DNA of 64,000 nt from JBBTTE01 sp038064395 (lineage in GTDB: Bacteria; Patescibacteriota; Saccharimonadia; Saccharimonadales; UBA4665): the NCBI GenBank assembly GCA_038064395.1, contig JBBTTE010000003.1:248001-312000 (forward strand), written 5' to 3'. Positions within the stretch are counted from its first letter, which is position 1; each line of letters opens with the position of its first letter. Below, piece after piece: positions 25,330 through 33,285 of the stretch. Both the position numbers and the translations under genes were made by a program. Below the pieces are notes generated by a model, which was given only the letters and a program-made list of their open reading frames with translations, was not told the DNA's origin and searched no databases.

Positions 25330-26115
25330 ATGAGCGATGCACCCTTTGCCAAGAAAGCTTTAGGCCAACACTGGCTGAATGACGAAGTTAGCCTCGAGGC
25401 AATGTGCGTTGCGGCCGACATTCAAGCCGGGGATGTCGTGCTAGAAATCGGCCCTGGCATGGGTAGCCTAACGAAGCTTCTCGTCAAGAAGGCTAAGCAA
25501 GTCATCGCCGTGGAGTTTGACCCAAGCTTGGCTGTCAGTCTACCGAGTCGCATCAACGCCGATAACTTAGAGGTCAAGCAGCAAGACATCCTCGACTTTG
25601 ACTTCACCACACTACCCAAGGACTACAAGGTAGTCGCAAACATTCCTTATTACCTTACCAGCCACCTGATAAGAGTTATCAGCGAGACGCCCAACCAACC
25701 CTCGACTGCCGTTTTATTAATTCAGAAGGAAGTCGCGCAGCGTGTGACTGCTCGGCCAGGCAATATGTCGCTACTCAGTGTCACGGCTCAGTTCTACTGG
25801 CAGGCCAGTGCGGCCATGGAAGTGCCAGCAATATTATTCACGCCACCACCTAAGGTTGATTCTCAGATTCTGATATTAGAAAGACCGCCCAAGCCGTTGT
25901 TCCCAGATGTCGAGCCTAAAGATTTCTTCCGACTAGTCAAGGCAGGCTTCAGCCAGCGTCGCAAAACCCTCCTCAACAGCCTCAGTGCTGGTCTAAGCCG
26001 TAGCCGCGACGAAACGCAGTCACTCTGCGAGAGGGCTTCTATAGACTCCAAGCGGCGTCCTCAGACCCTGAGCCTAGACGAGTGGAGCAATCTCTACAAA
26101 GCCCTACATACTTGA
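25330..26115 (+). CDS. rsmA: 16S rRNA (A1518/A1519) dimethyltransferase
   Basis: 261 residues; dimethylates two adenines near the 3' end of 16S rRNA using SAM. The N-terminal motif is ALGQHWLND (usually ALGQNFL), SAM motif I is VLEIGPGMGSLT, the acidic loop is VEFDPS and the catalytic NIPYYLTS is intact. PPPKVDS and a helical C-terminal domain with FSQRRKTL complete the family. Begins ATG 25330, 4 nt after the RpfB-like gene, and is surely co-transcribed with it. Confidence 0.95.
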   Translation: MSDAPFAKKALGQHWLNDEVSLEAMCVAADIQAGDVVLEIGPGMGSLTKLLVKKAKQVIAVEFDPSLAVSLPSRINADNLEVKQQDILDFDFTTLPKDYKVVANIPYYLTSHLIRVISETPNQPSTAVLLIQKEVAQRVTARPGNMSLLSVTAQFYWQASAAMEVPAILFTPPPKVDSQILILERPPKPLFPDVEPKDFFRLVKAGFSQRRKTLLNSLSAGLSRSRDETQSLCERASIDSKRRPQTLSLDEWSNLYKALHT

Positions 26116-26146
26116 TGTGTTAAGTGTCTCGGACTAGACTAGAGGG

Positions 26147-26611
26147 ATGGGACCAACCAACAACCTCGCCTATCTAGTAGAACATCTGGCGGCTGTCATT
26201 AGTAAGCAGTCCGATCAGGTCTTACAAGAACAACTCGGCATCGGCCTCAGCCAGTACAAGATATTGATGGTTCTAGAATGGAATCCGCGCACTGGCCAGC
26301 GCGCCGTTGCTGACAGTCTAGGTCAGAGCGAAGCGGGCATAAGTCGCCAGATCAAGTTACTCAAGACCAAGGGTCTGCTGGTGTCCAAGGTCGATCCTAA
26401 CAATCGTCGCAAACACATCACTGCTCCCACGCCACTGGGCATGCAGGTTACCGAAGCCGCCACATCGATTCTGAGACGTAGCTTCGGGCCAGAGTTTGCC
26501 AGCCTTGGCGAAGACCAGCTGCTCCAGCTCATTACTGGTTTGCAGCAACTACACAAGATAGTCTGCCGCGCAGGCAAAGTCGGCGCCTGCGACCACCAAC
26601 TTGGCTTCTAA
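26147..26611 (+). CDS. MarR-family transcriptional regulator
   Basis: 154 residues with the winged-helix pattern of MarR: helix-turn-helix QRAVADSLGQSEAGISRQIKLL split by a Gly-Gln turn, the wing with the Asp-x-Arg motif as DPNNRRKHITAPT, and flanking dimerisation helices. Two cysteines near the C-terminus (CRAGKVGACDH) could be redox sensors, but this is speculation. A TAGACT lies 6 nt before ATG 26147, fitting a leaderless start. Its target is unknown; it sits between rsmA and a metallopeptidase gene. Confidence 0.88.
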   Translation: MGPTNNLAYLVEHLAAVISKQSDQVLQEQLGIGLSQYKILMVLEWNPRTGQRAVADSLGQSEAGISRQIKLLKTKGLLVSKVDPNNRRKHITAPTPLGMQVTEAATSILRRSFGPEFASLGEDQLLQLITGLQQLHKIVCRAGKVGACDHQLGF

Positions 26612-26679
26612 TACAGGTGTGATATAATCGTTTACCCTGGTACAATTAATAGTAATTAAGTGAAGTAAGACTGAACAAA

Positions 26680-27213
26680 ATGGCCAACTACATACCCCGA
26701 GCAAGACAATGGGAAATCGACAACCTACTGGACGAAATCCGATTGATCACCAACAAGAACTATCCCGATGATGGCTTGGTTGAAATCATCGAGAGCTTCA
26801 TTCCCGATGTCTCGATTGTTGAACATGACTTCGACGGTGACCGCAAAACGCGCGGCGCTATCTTCAAGAAGAGCAAGGACTTCAAGAACAACATCATAGC
26901 CATTCAGAAGAAGCTTGATAAGCAAGGCAAGACATTTACTCTAGCGCACGAGTTTGGTCACTACTGCCTTGGTCACACTGGTTCAGCTAACTTCATGATC
27001 GACAGTCCCAAATACGATGACAGCAAGCGTATGCAGAAGGAAGCCGAAGCTCAGTACTTTGCAGCTTCACTGCTGATGCCCACGGCTAAGTTTAGCCACC
27101 TTAGTAAGTATTTAGATAATAAGCAATTGGCAAGACGATTTGGTGTGTCGGAATCAGCTGTCCAAGTAAGAAGGATTTGGCTTGATGGCGGCGAACGAAA
27201 CAGAGCTATATAG
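26680..27213 (+). CDS. ImmA/IrrE-type zinc metallopeptidase
   Basis: 177 residues with the zinc motif HEFGHYCLGH and a downstream helix containing EAEAQYFAASLLMP, where a Glu completes the site, as in ImmA/IrrE (DUF955). It ends with a short helix-turn-helix-like region (KQLARRFGVSESAVQVRR), usual in this family. Such enzymes cleave repressors of mobile elements or stress regulons; no repressor partner is next to it. The 3' end overlaps the next membrane gene by 29 nt. Two upstream -10-like sequences (TATAAT near 26623, TACAAT near 26642) could drive it. Confidence 0.88.
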   Translation: MANYIPRARQWEIDNLLDEIRLITNKNYPDDGLVEIIESFIPDVSIVEHDFDGDRKTRGAIFKKSKDFKNNIIAIQKKLDKQGKTFTLAHEFGHYCLGHTGSANFMIDSPKYDDSKRMQKEAEAQYFAASLLMPTAKFSHLSKYLDNKQLARRFGVSESAVQVRRIWLDGGERNRAI

Positions 27214-27610
27214 ATTCCTCAACGACAGCGTCGGGGACTTCAAGCCTAAGGGCAAGCTGGCCAAGCCGGATCCTACCGTCGACGGCGAAATTCCCAGGAT
27301 TTTCAAGCAGGCCTACGACCATCGTAACTTACTCGTCTACTTCTACATTGTCTACACTATTGGCTTCACGGTTTTTGTGTTGGCGTTGATAGGTGTGCAA
27401 GCTGTCTTAAGAGTTAGATGGCACGATCCTGACTTCGAAGTAGTTCCACTGGGTGCACTCAACTTGTTATTGACTGGTATGTTCGCCCAGTTCATAGGCT
27501 TGCTGACGATTGTTACCAAGAGAGTTTGGGACTACAAGCCGTTCTTCGCTTACCACAACAAGATGAAGGGTATTAGTAGTCCCGATGACACCAAAGACCC
27601 CGAAGACTAG
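27185..27610 (+). CDS. Two-helix membrane protein coupled to the metallopeptidase
   Basis: 141 residues with a basic/acidic N-terminal cytoplasmic part, two membrane helices (LVYFYIVYTIGFTVFVLALIG and a Leu-rich second helix LGALNLLLTGMFAQFIGLL) and a charged tail. ATG 27185 lies inside the end of the peptidase gene with AAGGAT upstream, so translation is coupled. The layout recalls the membrane half of ImmA-associated pairs, but I know no family. It may anchor the peptidase or be its substrate; this is speculative. Confidence 0.7.
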   Translation: MAANETELYRFLNDSVGDFKPKGKLAKPDPTVDGEIPRIFKQAYDHRNLLVYFYIVYTIGFTVFVLALIGVQAVLRVRWHDPDFEVVPLGALNLLLTGMFAQFIGLLTIVTKRVWDYKPFFAYHNKMKGISSPDDTKDPED

Positions 27611-27671
27611 ATCTGTATTGACATAAGTGGTATAATATATCCATCACCAAGAGAGGTGACAACTACGTTAC

Positions 27672-28066
27672 GGGGCTGAATTTTAAGCTCGACGTTGGAC
27701 TTTAACGGTTATGTCAGCAGGTCGCTTGTCAGCGTATAGGCAAACCAATAGATGCAAAAACTTCTATTAGCGATGCAGTGGACAAGGTTGTAGCTTTTCG
27801 CGACAGCCTAGCTCCTAAGCTCGCACTACAAGTAGCTTAATAACTACTTGAACGCTTGATACGACTTCAGATAGTTGAAAAGCGTTTCATATCATCTGGA
27901 TGCTCACGTTGAATTGTCCTAGTAACGTGCTAAGATTTTGGACTTTGAGGGATGGTTTTTTGGTCATTTATCGGCCAGACCTCAAGATTTTTAAATGACC
28001 TATGCCTGTAGACGACTAACCAAGTTAAACTGACGGACGCGGGGGCAGTACCCGCCAGCTCCTCCA
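27672..28066 (+). ncRNA. ssrA: tmRNA
   Basis: The 5' end GGGGCTG pairs with 3' CAGCTCC with the diagnostic G3-U70 wobble of alanine tRNA, and CCA is encoded. GGTTATG-containing pseudoknot segments flank the tag frame. The resume codon GCA is at 27754, preceded by AATAGAT. The tag is 28 residues, starting AKTSISDAVD and ending APKLALQVA, followed by tandem TAA TAA at 27838-27843. The ribosome-rescue tag is much longer than the 10-11 residues of E. coli and ends ALQVA rather than ALAA. Length about 395 nt is typical. TATAAT lies at 27631 upstream. Confidence 0.93.
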
Positions 28067-28071
28067 AAAAC

Positions 28072-28097
28072 GCATCACATTAAGTGGTGCTTTTTTG
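28072..28097 (+). terminator. Terminator after tmRNA
   Basis: GCATCAC (28072-28078) pairs with GTGGTGC (28084-28090) through one G-U pair, followed by TTTTTT. Confidence 0.8.
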
Positions 28098-28132
28098 TTT
28101 CCTATCTAAGTTCATCGCCAACCATCTTAGAC

Positions 28133-28161
28133 TTGCAATATTACTATCTATATGTTAGTAT
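28133..28161 (+). promoter_or_regulatory. Promoter for the gene at 28170
   Basis: TTGCAA (28133-28138), 17 bp, then TAGTAT (28156-28161) preceded by TGT. The -10 ends 8 nt before the ATG, so the mRNA is predicted to be leaderless. Confidence 0.6.
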
Positions 28162-28169
28162 AGTCTTCA

Positions 28170-28766
28170 ATGTCAGATCCATATAGATTTAACCCCGAAG
28201 TACTTGCCAAACCCTTGGTTGGTATCGGCCGGCCTGTTGATAGCGAGTGGCTTGATGCCACAGTAGGTTATGTTAACAGTTATCTTCCGGCTGGTGCAGA
28301 ATTTCATCCACGCCAAGACCCCTCCGTAACATATGTAAATCCTAAAGAATTAGCAAAACTTGGAACCGGTAATGCAGAGACCGACACCGAGCAAGCAAGA
28401 GTATTTCTTGCTGCACTTGCCATGAACCCAGAAACTCCCGCACTGCCTACTATTACTGAAAAGATCAGTGTTGCACTAAGTGAAATTGATGTAAAGCCAG
28501 GCAGAAAGCAGCGACGCTTGCAGATAATCTTGCCAGACACCCAATATGATCAATACGACTCTGGACATTTGATGGAAGGTGAAAGACTAGCCCTACGAAA
28601 CGCCTTAGGCCTCGTTAGTAATAGTCGAGCGCGCCCAATTCAGCGTCTGAAGCTAGGGGTAATAATGGGTCTCGATGATATGGGGCAGCGAGCCATGCTA
28701 AAACGTCTAAAGTATGATATCCCAAAAGCCACACCGCTAGGACCCGTCTCGCCGATTAGTCTATAG
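28170..28766 (+). CDS. Hypothetical protein (198 aa)
   Basis: Soluble, no signal or membrane helix. The C-terminal half has alternating hydrophobic segments (RRLQIILPD, RLKLGVIMGLDDMGQRAMLKRL) like an alpha/beta domain, with a HLMEGERLALRNALGL helix between. A distant 2H-phosphoesterase look cannot be supported because no paired HxT motifs are present. It lies between tmRNA and the FKBP gene and has its own promoter. Unrecognised. Confidence 0.65.
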   Translation: MSDPYRFNPEVLAKPLVGIGRPVDSEWLDATVGYVNSYLPAGAEFHPRQDPSVTYVNPKELAKLGTGNAETDTEQARVFLAALAMNPETPALPTITEKISVALSEIDVKPGRKQRRLQIILPDTQYDQYDSGHLMEGERLALRNALGLVSNSRARPIQRLKLGVIMGLDDMGQRAMLKRLKYDIPKATPLGPVSPISL

Positions 28767-28773
28767 CCAAACT

Positions 28774-28802
28774 TTGTTTACTTGGGCATTATGAAATATA
28801 AT
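28774..28802 (+). promoter_or_regulatory. Promoter for the FKBP gene
   Basis: TTGTTT (28774-28779), 17 bp, TATAAT (28797-28802). The ATG at 28814 follows after 11 nt, leaving almost no leader. Confidence 0.55.
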
Positions 28803-28813
28803 GTAGCTAAGTT

Positions 28814-29497
28814 ATGAAAAACAAATACTGGATAGGGTCGGGTGTCGCAGCTTTAACACTCATAGTGCTAGTCGGCGGATTTGTCTATTGGAATCATTCG
28901 AAGAATAGTGAAAAAGTTAGCTTCGGCGCCGGAACCGAGAATATAAGCAGTGTCGATCCAAACTCTGCTCAAGCAGGTAGCGCATCTTCTCTGACTCCCC
29001 AGAATAGTTCAGCCCAAAACCTAGGACAGATTTCACAGACCGGAAGCGTATCCAATACAGCATTAGGCGGATCAACCCCTTCCCAATCTAGTTCATCGTC
29101 AAGTTCAAGTTCTTCTGGGATTGATCCATCAAAATTCGCTGAATACGATAAGTATAAGGAAGGTAATCAGGCGCTGTTCGGTGAGGTTCAGGCTGGTACT
29201 GGTGCAACTCTCGGTAATGGTCAGACAGCCACCGTTGTTTATAAGGGTTGGCTGACCAATGGCCAGATGTTTGACCAGTCCAAGACTGGCTCTGATGGCA
29301 AGTTGCAGCCGTTCCAGTTCAAGGTTGGGTCTGGGCAAGTTATAGCTGGTTGGGATCAAGGATTAACAGGGATGAAAGTTGGTGGCGCGAGACTGGTTAT
29401 AGTGCCTCCAGCTGTTGGTTACGGTGCTAGCGGACAAGGCCCAATACCGGGTAACTCTGTTCTGGTGTTCCTTGTTCAGCTCGTTGACGTTAAGTAA
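28814..29497 (+). CDS. Membrane-anchored FKBP-type peptidyl-prolyl isomerase
   Basis: 227 residues. An N-terminal membrane helix (SGVAALTLIVLVGGFVYW) is followed by a Ser/Gln/Asn-rich external linker with a run of 10 or so serines. The FKBP domain covers about residues 118-227. Domain motifs are VVYKGWLTNGQMFDQS, GQVIAGWDQGLTGMKVGG and VIVPPAVGYG, containing the usual active-site aromatics. It assists folding of exported proteins outside the cytoplasm, consistent with the many secreted proteins here. It ends exactly where the convergent HAD gene ends. Confidence 0.92.
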   Translation: MKNKYWIGSGVAALTLIVLVGGFVYWNHSKNSEKVSFGAGTENISSVDPNSAQAGSASSLTPQNSSAQNLGQISQTGSVSNTALGGSTPSQSSSSSSSSSSGIDPSKFAEYDKYKEGNQALFGEVQAGTGATLGNGQTATVVYKGWLTNGQMFDQSKTGSDGKLQPFQFKVGSGQVIAGWDQGLTGMKVGGARLVIVPPAVGYGASGQGPIPGNSVLVFLVQLVDVK

Positions 29498-30166
29498 CTA
29501 GGCTAAGTATCGTTCGAGTTGGTGCCGTGCATCTGCGTAGTCCAGGGCAATGAAGGTCGGCTTGGCGGACTTGAGTTCCTCAGGGCTATGCGAAGTTGTG
29601 ACAGCCAAGACTTTGCAGCCTGCAGCTTTGCCTGACTGAATGCCGCTCTTGGAGTCCTCTATAACTAACGATTCTTCAGGCTTGGCATCGGATAGTTCCA
29701 TGGCCTTCAGATACGGTTCTGGATGCGGCTTGCCATTATTGACATCGTCACCATTGATGAAGTGATCAAACAGATTGCTTATCCCGAGCTGCTTAACTAC
29801 AAACCGCTGAATGCGTCGGTTACTAGAAGTTACCAGAACGACATGCTGAAACTTTCTTCTCGACCACTCCAAGAACTCTATAGCACCTTCAATTGCCTCT
29901 ATTTCCACGGCCATCTTAAGGAAAAGGTCTGTCTTGTAGTCGATTAGCTGTGTGGCGTCATGCTTCTTGGGGTCGCCATATTTATCAATAAGATGAGCGA
30001 ATATATCTGTGGCGGTCTGTCCCTTGAAACCTCCCCAGGTCTTTGGGTCTATAGCGAAGCCATGGTCAAAGCAGGTCTGTTGCTCAGCTGCAACGTGCAG
30101 CTCCTCGCTGTCGACAATCACGCCATCCATGTCGAAGAAAATGCTGGTTATCGCGGGATTTGGCAT
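29498..30166 (-). CDS. HAD-superfamily hydrolase, beta-phosphoglucomutase-like
   Basis: 222 residues with HAD motif I FFDMDGVIVDS (nucleophile and acid Asp), motif II VTSSNR, motif III Lys region (GKPHPEPY) and motif IV VIEDSKSGIQSGKAAG. The cap is of the helical subclass I type. Family members are phosphatases or phosphoglucomutases for small sugar phosphates; substrate unresolved. Minus-strand TATAAT (30175-30180) ends 8 nt before the ATG, so leaderless. Convergent with the FKBP gene with no spacer. Confidence 0.88.
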   Translation of the reverse strand: MPNPAITSIFFDMDGVIVDSEELHVAAEQQTCFDHGFAIDPKTWGGFKGQTATDIFAHLIDKYGDPKKHDATQLIDYKTDLFLKMAVEIEAIEGAIEFLEWSRRKFQHVVLVTSSNRRIQRFVVKQLGISNLFDHFINGDDVNNGKPHPEPYLKAMELSDAKPEESLVIEDSKSGIQSGKAAGCKVLAVTTSHSPEELKSAKPTFIALDYADARHQLERYLA

Positions 30167-30215
30167 AGGTCTACATTATACATCCAAGCTTTTCTTCGCA
30201 TGTTAAGCTTGAGGC

Positions 30216-30674
30216 ATGAACATAAGCAGCTTGGACCTAGTAGTTATAGCTTGGTTTCGTAAGTGGTATGTGCCGCTTGGTCGGTTAGCAGTGTTTGTTA
30301 TCTACTTCTACTTTGGTTTTTTGAAGCTTATTGGCGAGAGCCCAGCGACGCCGCTAGCGAGTGCTCTAGTCGAGAGAACTGTCGGTTTGGCTCATTTTGA
30401 TGCGTTGTTTATGGTGCTGGCGGTGTTCGAATGCGTGATTGGCATATTGTTCTTGATTCCCAAGGCGACACGAGTCGTTATTCCTATGATATTGATACAT
30501 ATGCTGATTGTTTGCGCACCTTTGATCATGCTGCCGAGCCTAGTTTTTGCTAAGCCTTTCGTGCCAAGCTTGGAAGGCCAGTACATTATCAAGAACATCG
30601 CAATCGTCGCCTTAGCTGTCGGCGTCGCGGCGCAGACTCCGCCCCTGTCAAAAAAATCTCAGAATCACAAATAA
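30216..30674 (+). CDS. DoxX-like membrane protein
   Basis: 152 residues with about four membrane helices. Features resemble the DoxX/DUF417 group: LGRLAVFVIYFYFGFLKLIG at the first helix, a central ECVIGILFLIPK turn and a final KNIAIVALAVGVAA helix. Some relatives take part in quinone or thiosulfate chemistry, most are uncharacterised. No redox motif is visible. It stands between the HAD gene (divergent) and a hypothetical gene. No SD is obvious; ATG 30216 is the first fitting start. Confidence 0.65.
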   Translation: MNISSLDLVVIAWFRKWYVPLGRLAVFVIYFYFGFLKLIGESPATPLASALVERTVGLAHFDALFMVLAVFECVIGILFLIPKATRVVIPMILIHMLIVCAPLIMLPSLVFAKPFVPSLEGQYIIKNIAIVALAVGVAAQTPPLSKKSQNHK

Positions 30675-30677
30675 CAC

Positions 30678-30706
30678 TGGACATTCTTTGACTGTTATGT
30701 TAAAAT
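30678..30706 (+). promoter_or_regulatory. Promoter for the gene at 30714
   Basis: TGGACA (30678-30683), 17 bp, TAAAAT (30701-30706) with TGT before it. The -10 ends 7 nt before ATG 30714. Confidence 0.6.
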
Positions 30707-30713
30707 AATAGTC

Positions 30714-31394
30714 ATGACAGGCGAAAGATTAAATGGTGATAGTTCAAAAGTTGCTCCTCGTCTAGATAGGATTGACGAGGTGTTGCCAAAAGTAACAGCA
30801 GAGCGAAAGGCTGCTATTCTTGCGGCTCGATCAATTGCAAAAACTGAAATAGAAGCAGATGAAAACCGCAAAGAAGAACGAGCAAAGAAGAGGCCACAAG
30901 CTTTGGAGGCTACTAACGATAAAGTAAGACTTATGAAGCCAGAAGACTTCCTAGGTCGTGAACACTTTTTGGCAGCAGCGTATGGCTACGCTGTCGATAA
31001 TCCTGATAAGCAACTTGATCCTATGAAGCAAGTTCGCATGGCTAGTGATGCCTATGGAAAACTTACCTCAATTCAATACTCTAGTTATCATAAAAGCAAC
31101 GGTAGGTATATTTTAAGAACAGACGCCTATGCACCAGCCAGAGGTCCTCTAGGTATAGCAATTGCAAATCGTGACGAAGTTGGTCTTGACGCGGCACCAT
31201 CAGTTATCAGTAAATCAGGAGCACCTATAGCCGATGAGAACGGCATGCTTGTTAGTGACGTAATACTGTTTGCAGACAAATATGATGACCCAGAAAAACC
31301 GTTGCCCATTCCAAAACAAATGACAGCAAACAATCGAGCAGTTATTACTAGGGTAGGTATATATCTTGATGCTCATGTCGGTCAAGATTTATAA
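30714..31394 (+). CDS. Hypothetical protein (226 aa)
   Basis: Soluble protein with a strongly charged helical N-terminal third (Arg/Glu/Lys-rich, ENRKEERAKKRPQ) and a mixed alpha/beta remainder with NGRYILRTDAYAPARG and SDVILFADKYDDPEK. No recognised catalytic motif. Monocistronic by its promoter and by the separate promoter of the following RRM gene. Like the proteins at 28170 and 34844 it is probably lineage-specific. Confidence 0.65.
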   Translation: MTGERLNGDSSKVAPRLDRIDEVLPKVTAERKAAILAARSIAKTEIEADENRKEERAKKRPQALEATNDKVRLMKPEDFLGREHFLAAAYGYAVDNPDKQLDPMKQVRMASDAYGKLTSIQYSSYHKSNGRYILRTDAYAPARGPLGIAIANRDEVGLDAAPSVISKSGAPIADENGMLVSDVILFADKYDDPEKPLPIPKQMTANNRAVITRVGIYLDAHVGQDL

Positions 31395-31409
31395 CTGGCT
31401 GATTTCTCC

Positions 31410-31569
31410 TTGTACATCTAGCTGGTCTCTGTTACACTGACGGTGCTAGAAAAGCTGCTAATAACGTTTGTTAGGTTCTAGAGTTCAATTAAGAAATAAG
31501 TACATGTTTCGCAGGAGCAGCTAACTGGTTTGCCAGATTACCTCGGAAGTAGTGCAGGAGAGATAAAAC
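31410..31569 (+). promoter_or_regulatory. Promoter and long leader of the RRM protein gene
   Basis: TTGTAC (31410-31415), 17 bp, TACACT (31433-31438) preceded by TGT. The leader is about 125 nt, unusual in a window of mostly leaderless or short-leader genes, and ends with AGGAGAG before the ATG. It could serve cold-shock-type or autoregulatory control, as known for other small RNA-binding proteins; that is inference. Confidence 0.5.
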
Positions 31570-31887
31570 ATGGCAACCAAACTATTTATCGGTTCGCTCG
31601 CATGGGCAACCACAGACGACAGTCTTAAGGACTTCTTCGCAGGCGTAGGTACAGTCGTATCTGCAAGTGTGATCATGGACCGCGAGACTAATCGCAGCAA
31701 GGGCTTCGGCTTTGTTGAGATGTCATCAGAGGAAGAAGCCAAAGCAGCTGTTGAACAGCTCAATGGCAAGGACCTTGATGGTCGTCCAATCGTTGTTTCC
31801 GAGGCTCGTCCTCGTGAAGAGCGACCCCGCGGTGGCGGTGGTGGCGGCGGCGGATACGGTGGCGGTGGCGGCGGTTCTCGCTACTAA
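31570..31887 (+). CDS. RRM RNA-binding protein with glycine-rich tail
   Basis: 105 residues. A single RNA-recognition motif spans about residues 3-80, with RNP2 LFIGSLAW and RNP1 KGFGFVEM. The C-terminal Gly/Arg/Tyr-rich tail (EERPRGGGGGGGGYGGGGGG-like) resembles cyanobacterial Rbp and other bacterial glycine-rich proteins. It probably acts as an RNA chaperone or in mRNA stability. The long leader and a strong terminator mark a separate, well expressed transcript. Confidence 0.95.
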   Translation: MATKLFIGSLAWATTDDSLKDFFAGVGTVVSASVIMDRETNRSKGFGFVEMSSEEEAKAAVEQLNGKDLDGRPIVVSEARPREERPRGGGGGGGGYGGGGGGSRY

Positions 31888-31920
31888 TAGCCCCTGACTT
31901 CTAAGTCAAAGCTTGAAGAC

Positions 31921-31950
31921 CCCCAGTGTTGTAATGACACTGGGGTTTTT
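31921..31950 (+). terminator. Terminator after the RRM gene
   Basis: CCCCAGTGT (31921-31929) pairs with ACACTGGGG (31937-31945), then TTTTT. Confidence 0.92.
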
Positions 31951-31986
31951 CTTGACCATTAACAGCAGGGTCGTTAGGCTTGTAAG

Positions 31987-33270
31987 ATGACTCCGTTTGA
32001 TAAAGCAAAAGAACTATTGGCTAAAACCCTACAATTACCGAATCGTTCGGAAGGCGTTTTGACAACGGATGACGTTCGCGAAGCTCGTGATTATATCGCG
32101 CATTATTGGACCAAAGTCGAGCGTTATCACCCCAAGGACGACGAAAGCTTGCTAGGACTACCTAAGCCTTACCTAGTACCATCGTACCGTCTTAAGACTG
32201 GCTTCGACTATAACGAGCTCTATTATTGGGATAGTTACTTCATGGTTCAAGGTTTGCTGGACAAGGAACACGAAGAGCTAGTGAAGGGCATTCTGGAGAA
32301 CTTGATGGCGTTGTTCAAGCGTTTCAAAGTCATTCCCAACGCCTCCCGAACTTACCTGACTGGCCGATCTCAACCGCCACTACTGACAAGTTTTATCTTC
32401 GATGTCTATCAAGCCTACGACCTGGATAAGAAGTGGCTTAAGGAAGCCATCAAACTAGCCGAGCAAGAATACAATACGGTCTGGATGGGCGTTAAGAAGC
32501 CCAACGAACGTCAAGTCTATCGTGGTCTGAGCAGACACTACGACATCAATTATCTTCATGATTTGGCCGAGGCTGAGAGCGGCTGGGACATGACGCCACG
32601 CTTCGACAGGCGGGCTCTCAACTTCTTGCCAGTCGATCTGAACGCTTTACTGTATAAGTATGAGACTGACTTTTCTCGGGCAGCGCTGATATTGGGCGAC
32701 AAGCGTGCAGCTAGGAAATGGGATGATGCAGCTGAAGCCCGCAAGGAAGTGATGAATAAGCTGATGTGGGATCGCGCGAAGGGGCTTTATTACGATTACA
32801 ACTACGTTAAGGAGAAACGCGGCAGCATTAGCAGCCTGGCAGCTTATTACCCAATGTGGGCTGGTATGGTCACCGACAAGCAGGCAGCAGCCATGGTTAA
32901 GGCGCTCAGACGGTTTGAGCACAAAGGCGGCCTGACTACGACCGACGCTTTGCCGCTTGGCCAGTTCGTACTCGGTAATATGCCGACCCAGTGGGCATAT
33001 CCAAATGGTTGGGCGCCTCTGCACTTCATTGTTGTGGGCGCTCTGGAGCGTTATGGCTATCATGAAGATGCCAAGCGGATCGCTATCAAATGGCTCAAGG
33101 CTAACTTGCAGTGGTTCAACAACGAGCACGTATTCTTGGAGAAATACAACGTTGTTTCTCCTGAGAAACCTCCAGTTAAGGGATTATATCCATCGCAAAC
33201 TGGCTTTGGCTGGACGAATGCTGTGTTTGAGCGGTTTTGTCAGGAATATATAGATCAGCCACCGGCATAA
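31987..33270 (+). CDS. treF: Trehalase, GH37 family
   Basis: 427 residues; hydrolyses trehalose to two glucoses. GH37 motifs are YYWDSYF (signature 1 core), ESGWDMTPRF holding the catalytic acid Asp, QWAYPNGWAPLH (signature 2; usually QWDYPNGWAP) and FLEKYNV holding the candidate base Glu. There is no signal peptide, so it should act in the cytoplasm on imported or internally made trehalose. Shorter than the 550-residue E. coli enzymes, mainly at the N-terminus. It precedes metG by 15 nt, but metG has its own -10 element. Confidence 0.92.
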   Translation: MTPFDKAKELLAKTLQLPNRSEGVLTTDDVREARDYIAHYWTKVERYHPKDDESLLGLPKPYLVPSYRLKTGFDYNELYYWDSYFMVQGLLDKEHEELVKGILENLMALFKRFKVIPNASRTYLTGRSQPPLLTSFIFDVYQAYDLDKKWLKEAIKLAEQEYNTVWMGVKKPNERQVYRGLSRHYDINYLHDLAEAESGWDMTPRFDRRALNFLPVDLNALLYKYETDFSRAALILGDKRAARKWDDAAEARKEVMNKLMWDRAKGLYYDYNYVKEKRGSISSLAAYYPMWAGMVTDKQAAAMVKALRRFEHKGGLTTTDALPLGQFVLGNMPTQWAYPNGWAPLHFIVVGALERYGYHEDAKRIAIKWLKANLQWFNNEHVFLEKYNVVSPEKPPVKGLYPSQTGFGWTNAVFERFCQEYIDQPPA

Positions 33271-33285
33271 GGTAAACTATAAGTA

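Noticed and set aside
27611..28169. Possible gene-free gap or small ORFs
   Set aside because: The region is explained by tmRNA with its promoter and terminator.
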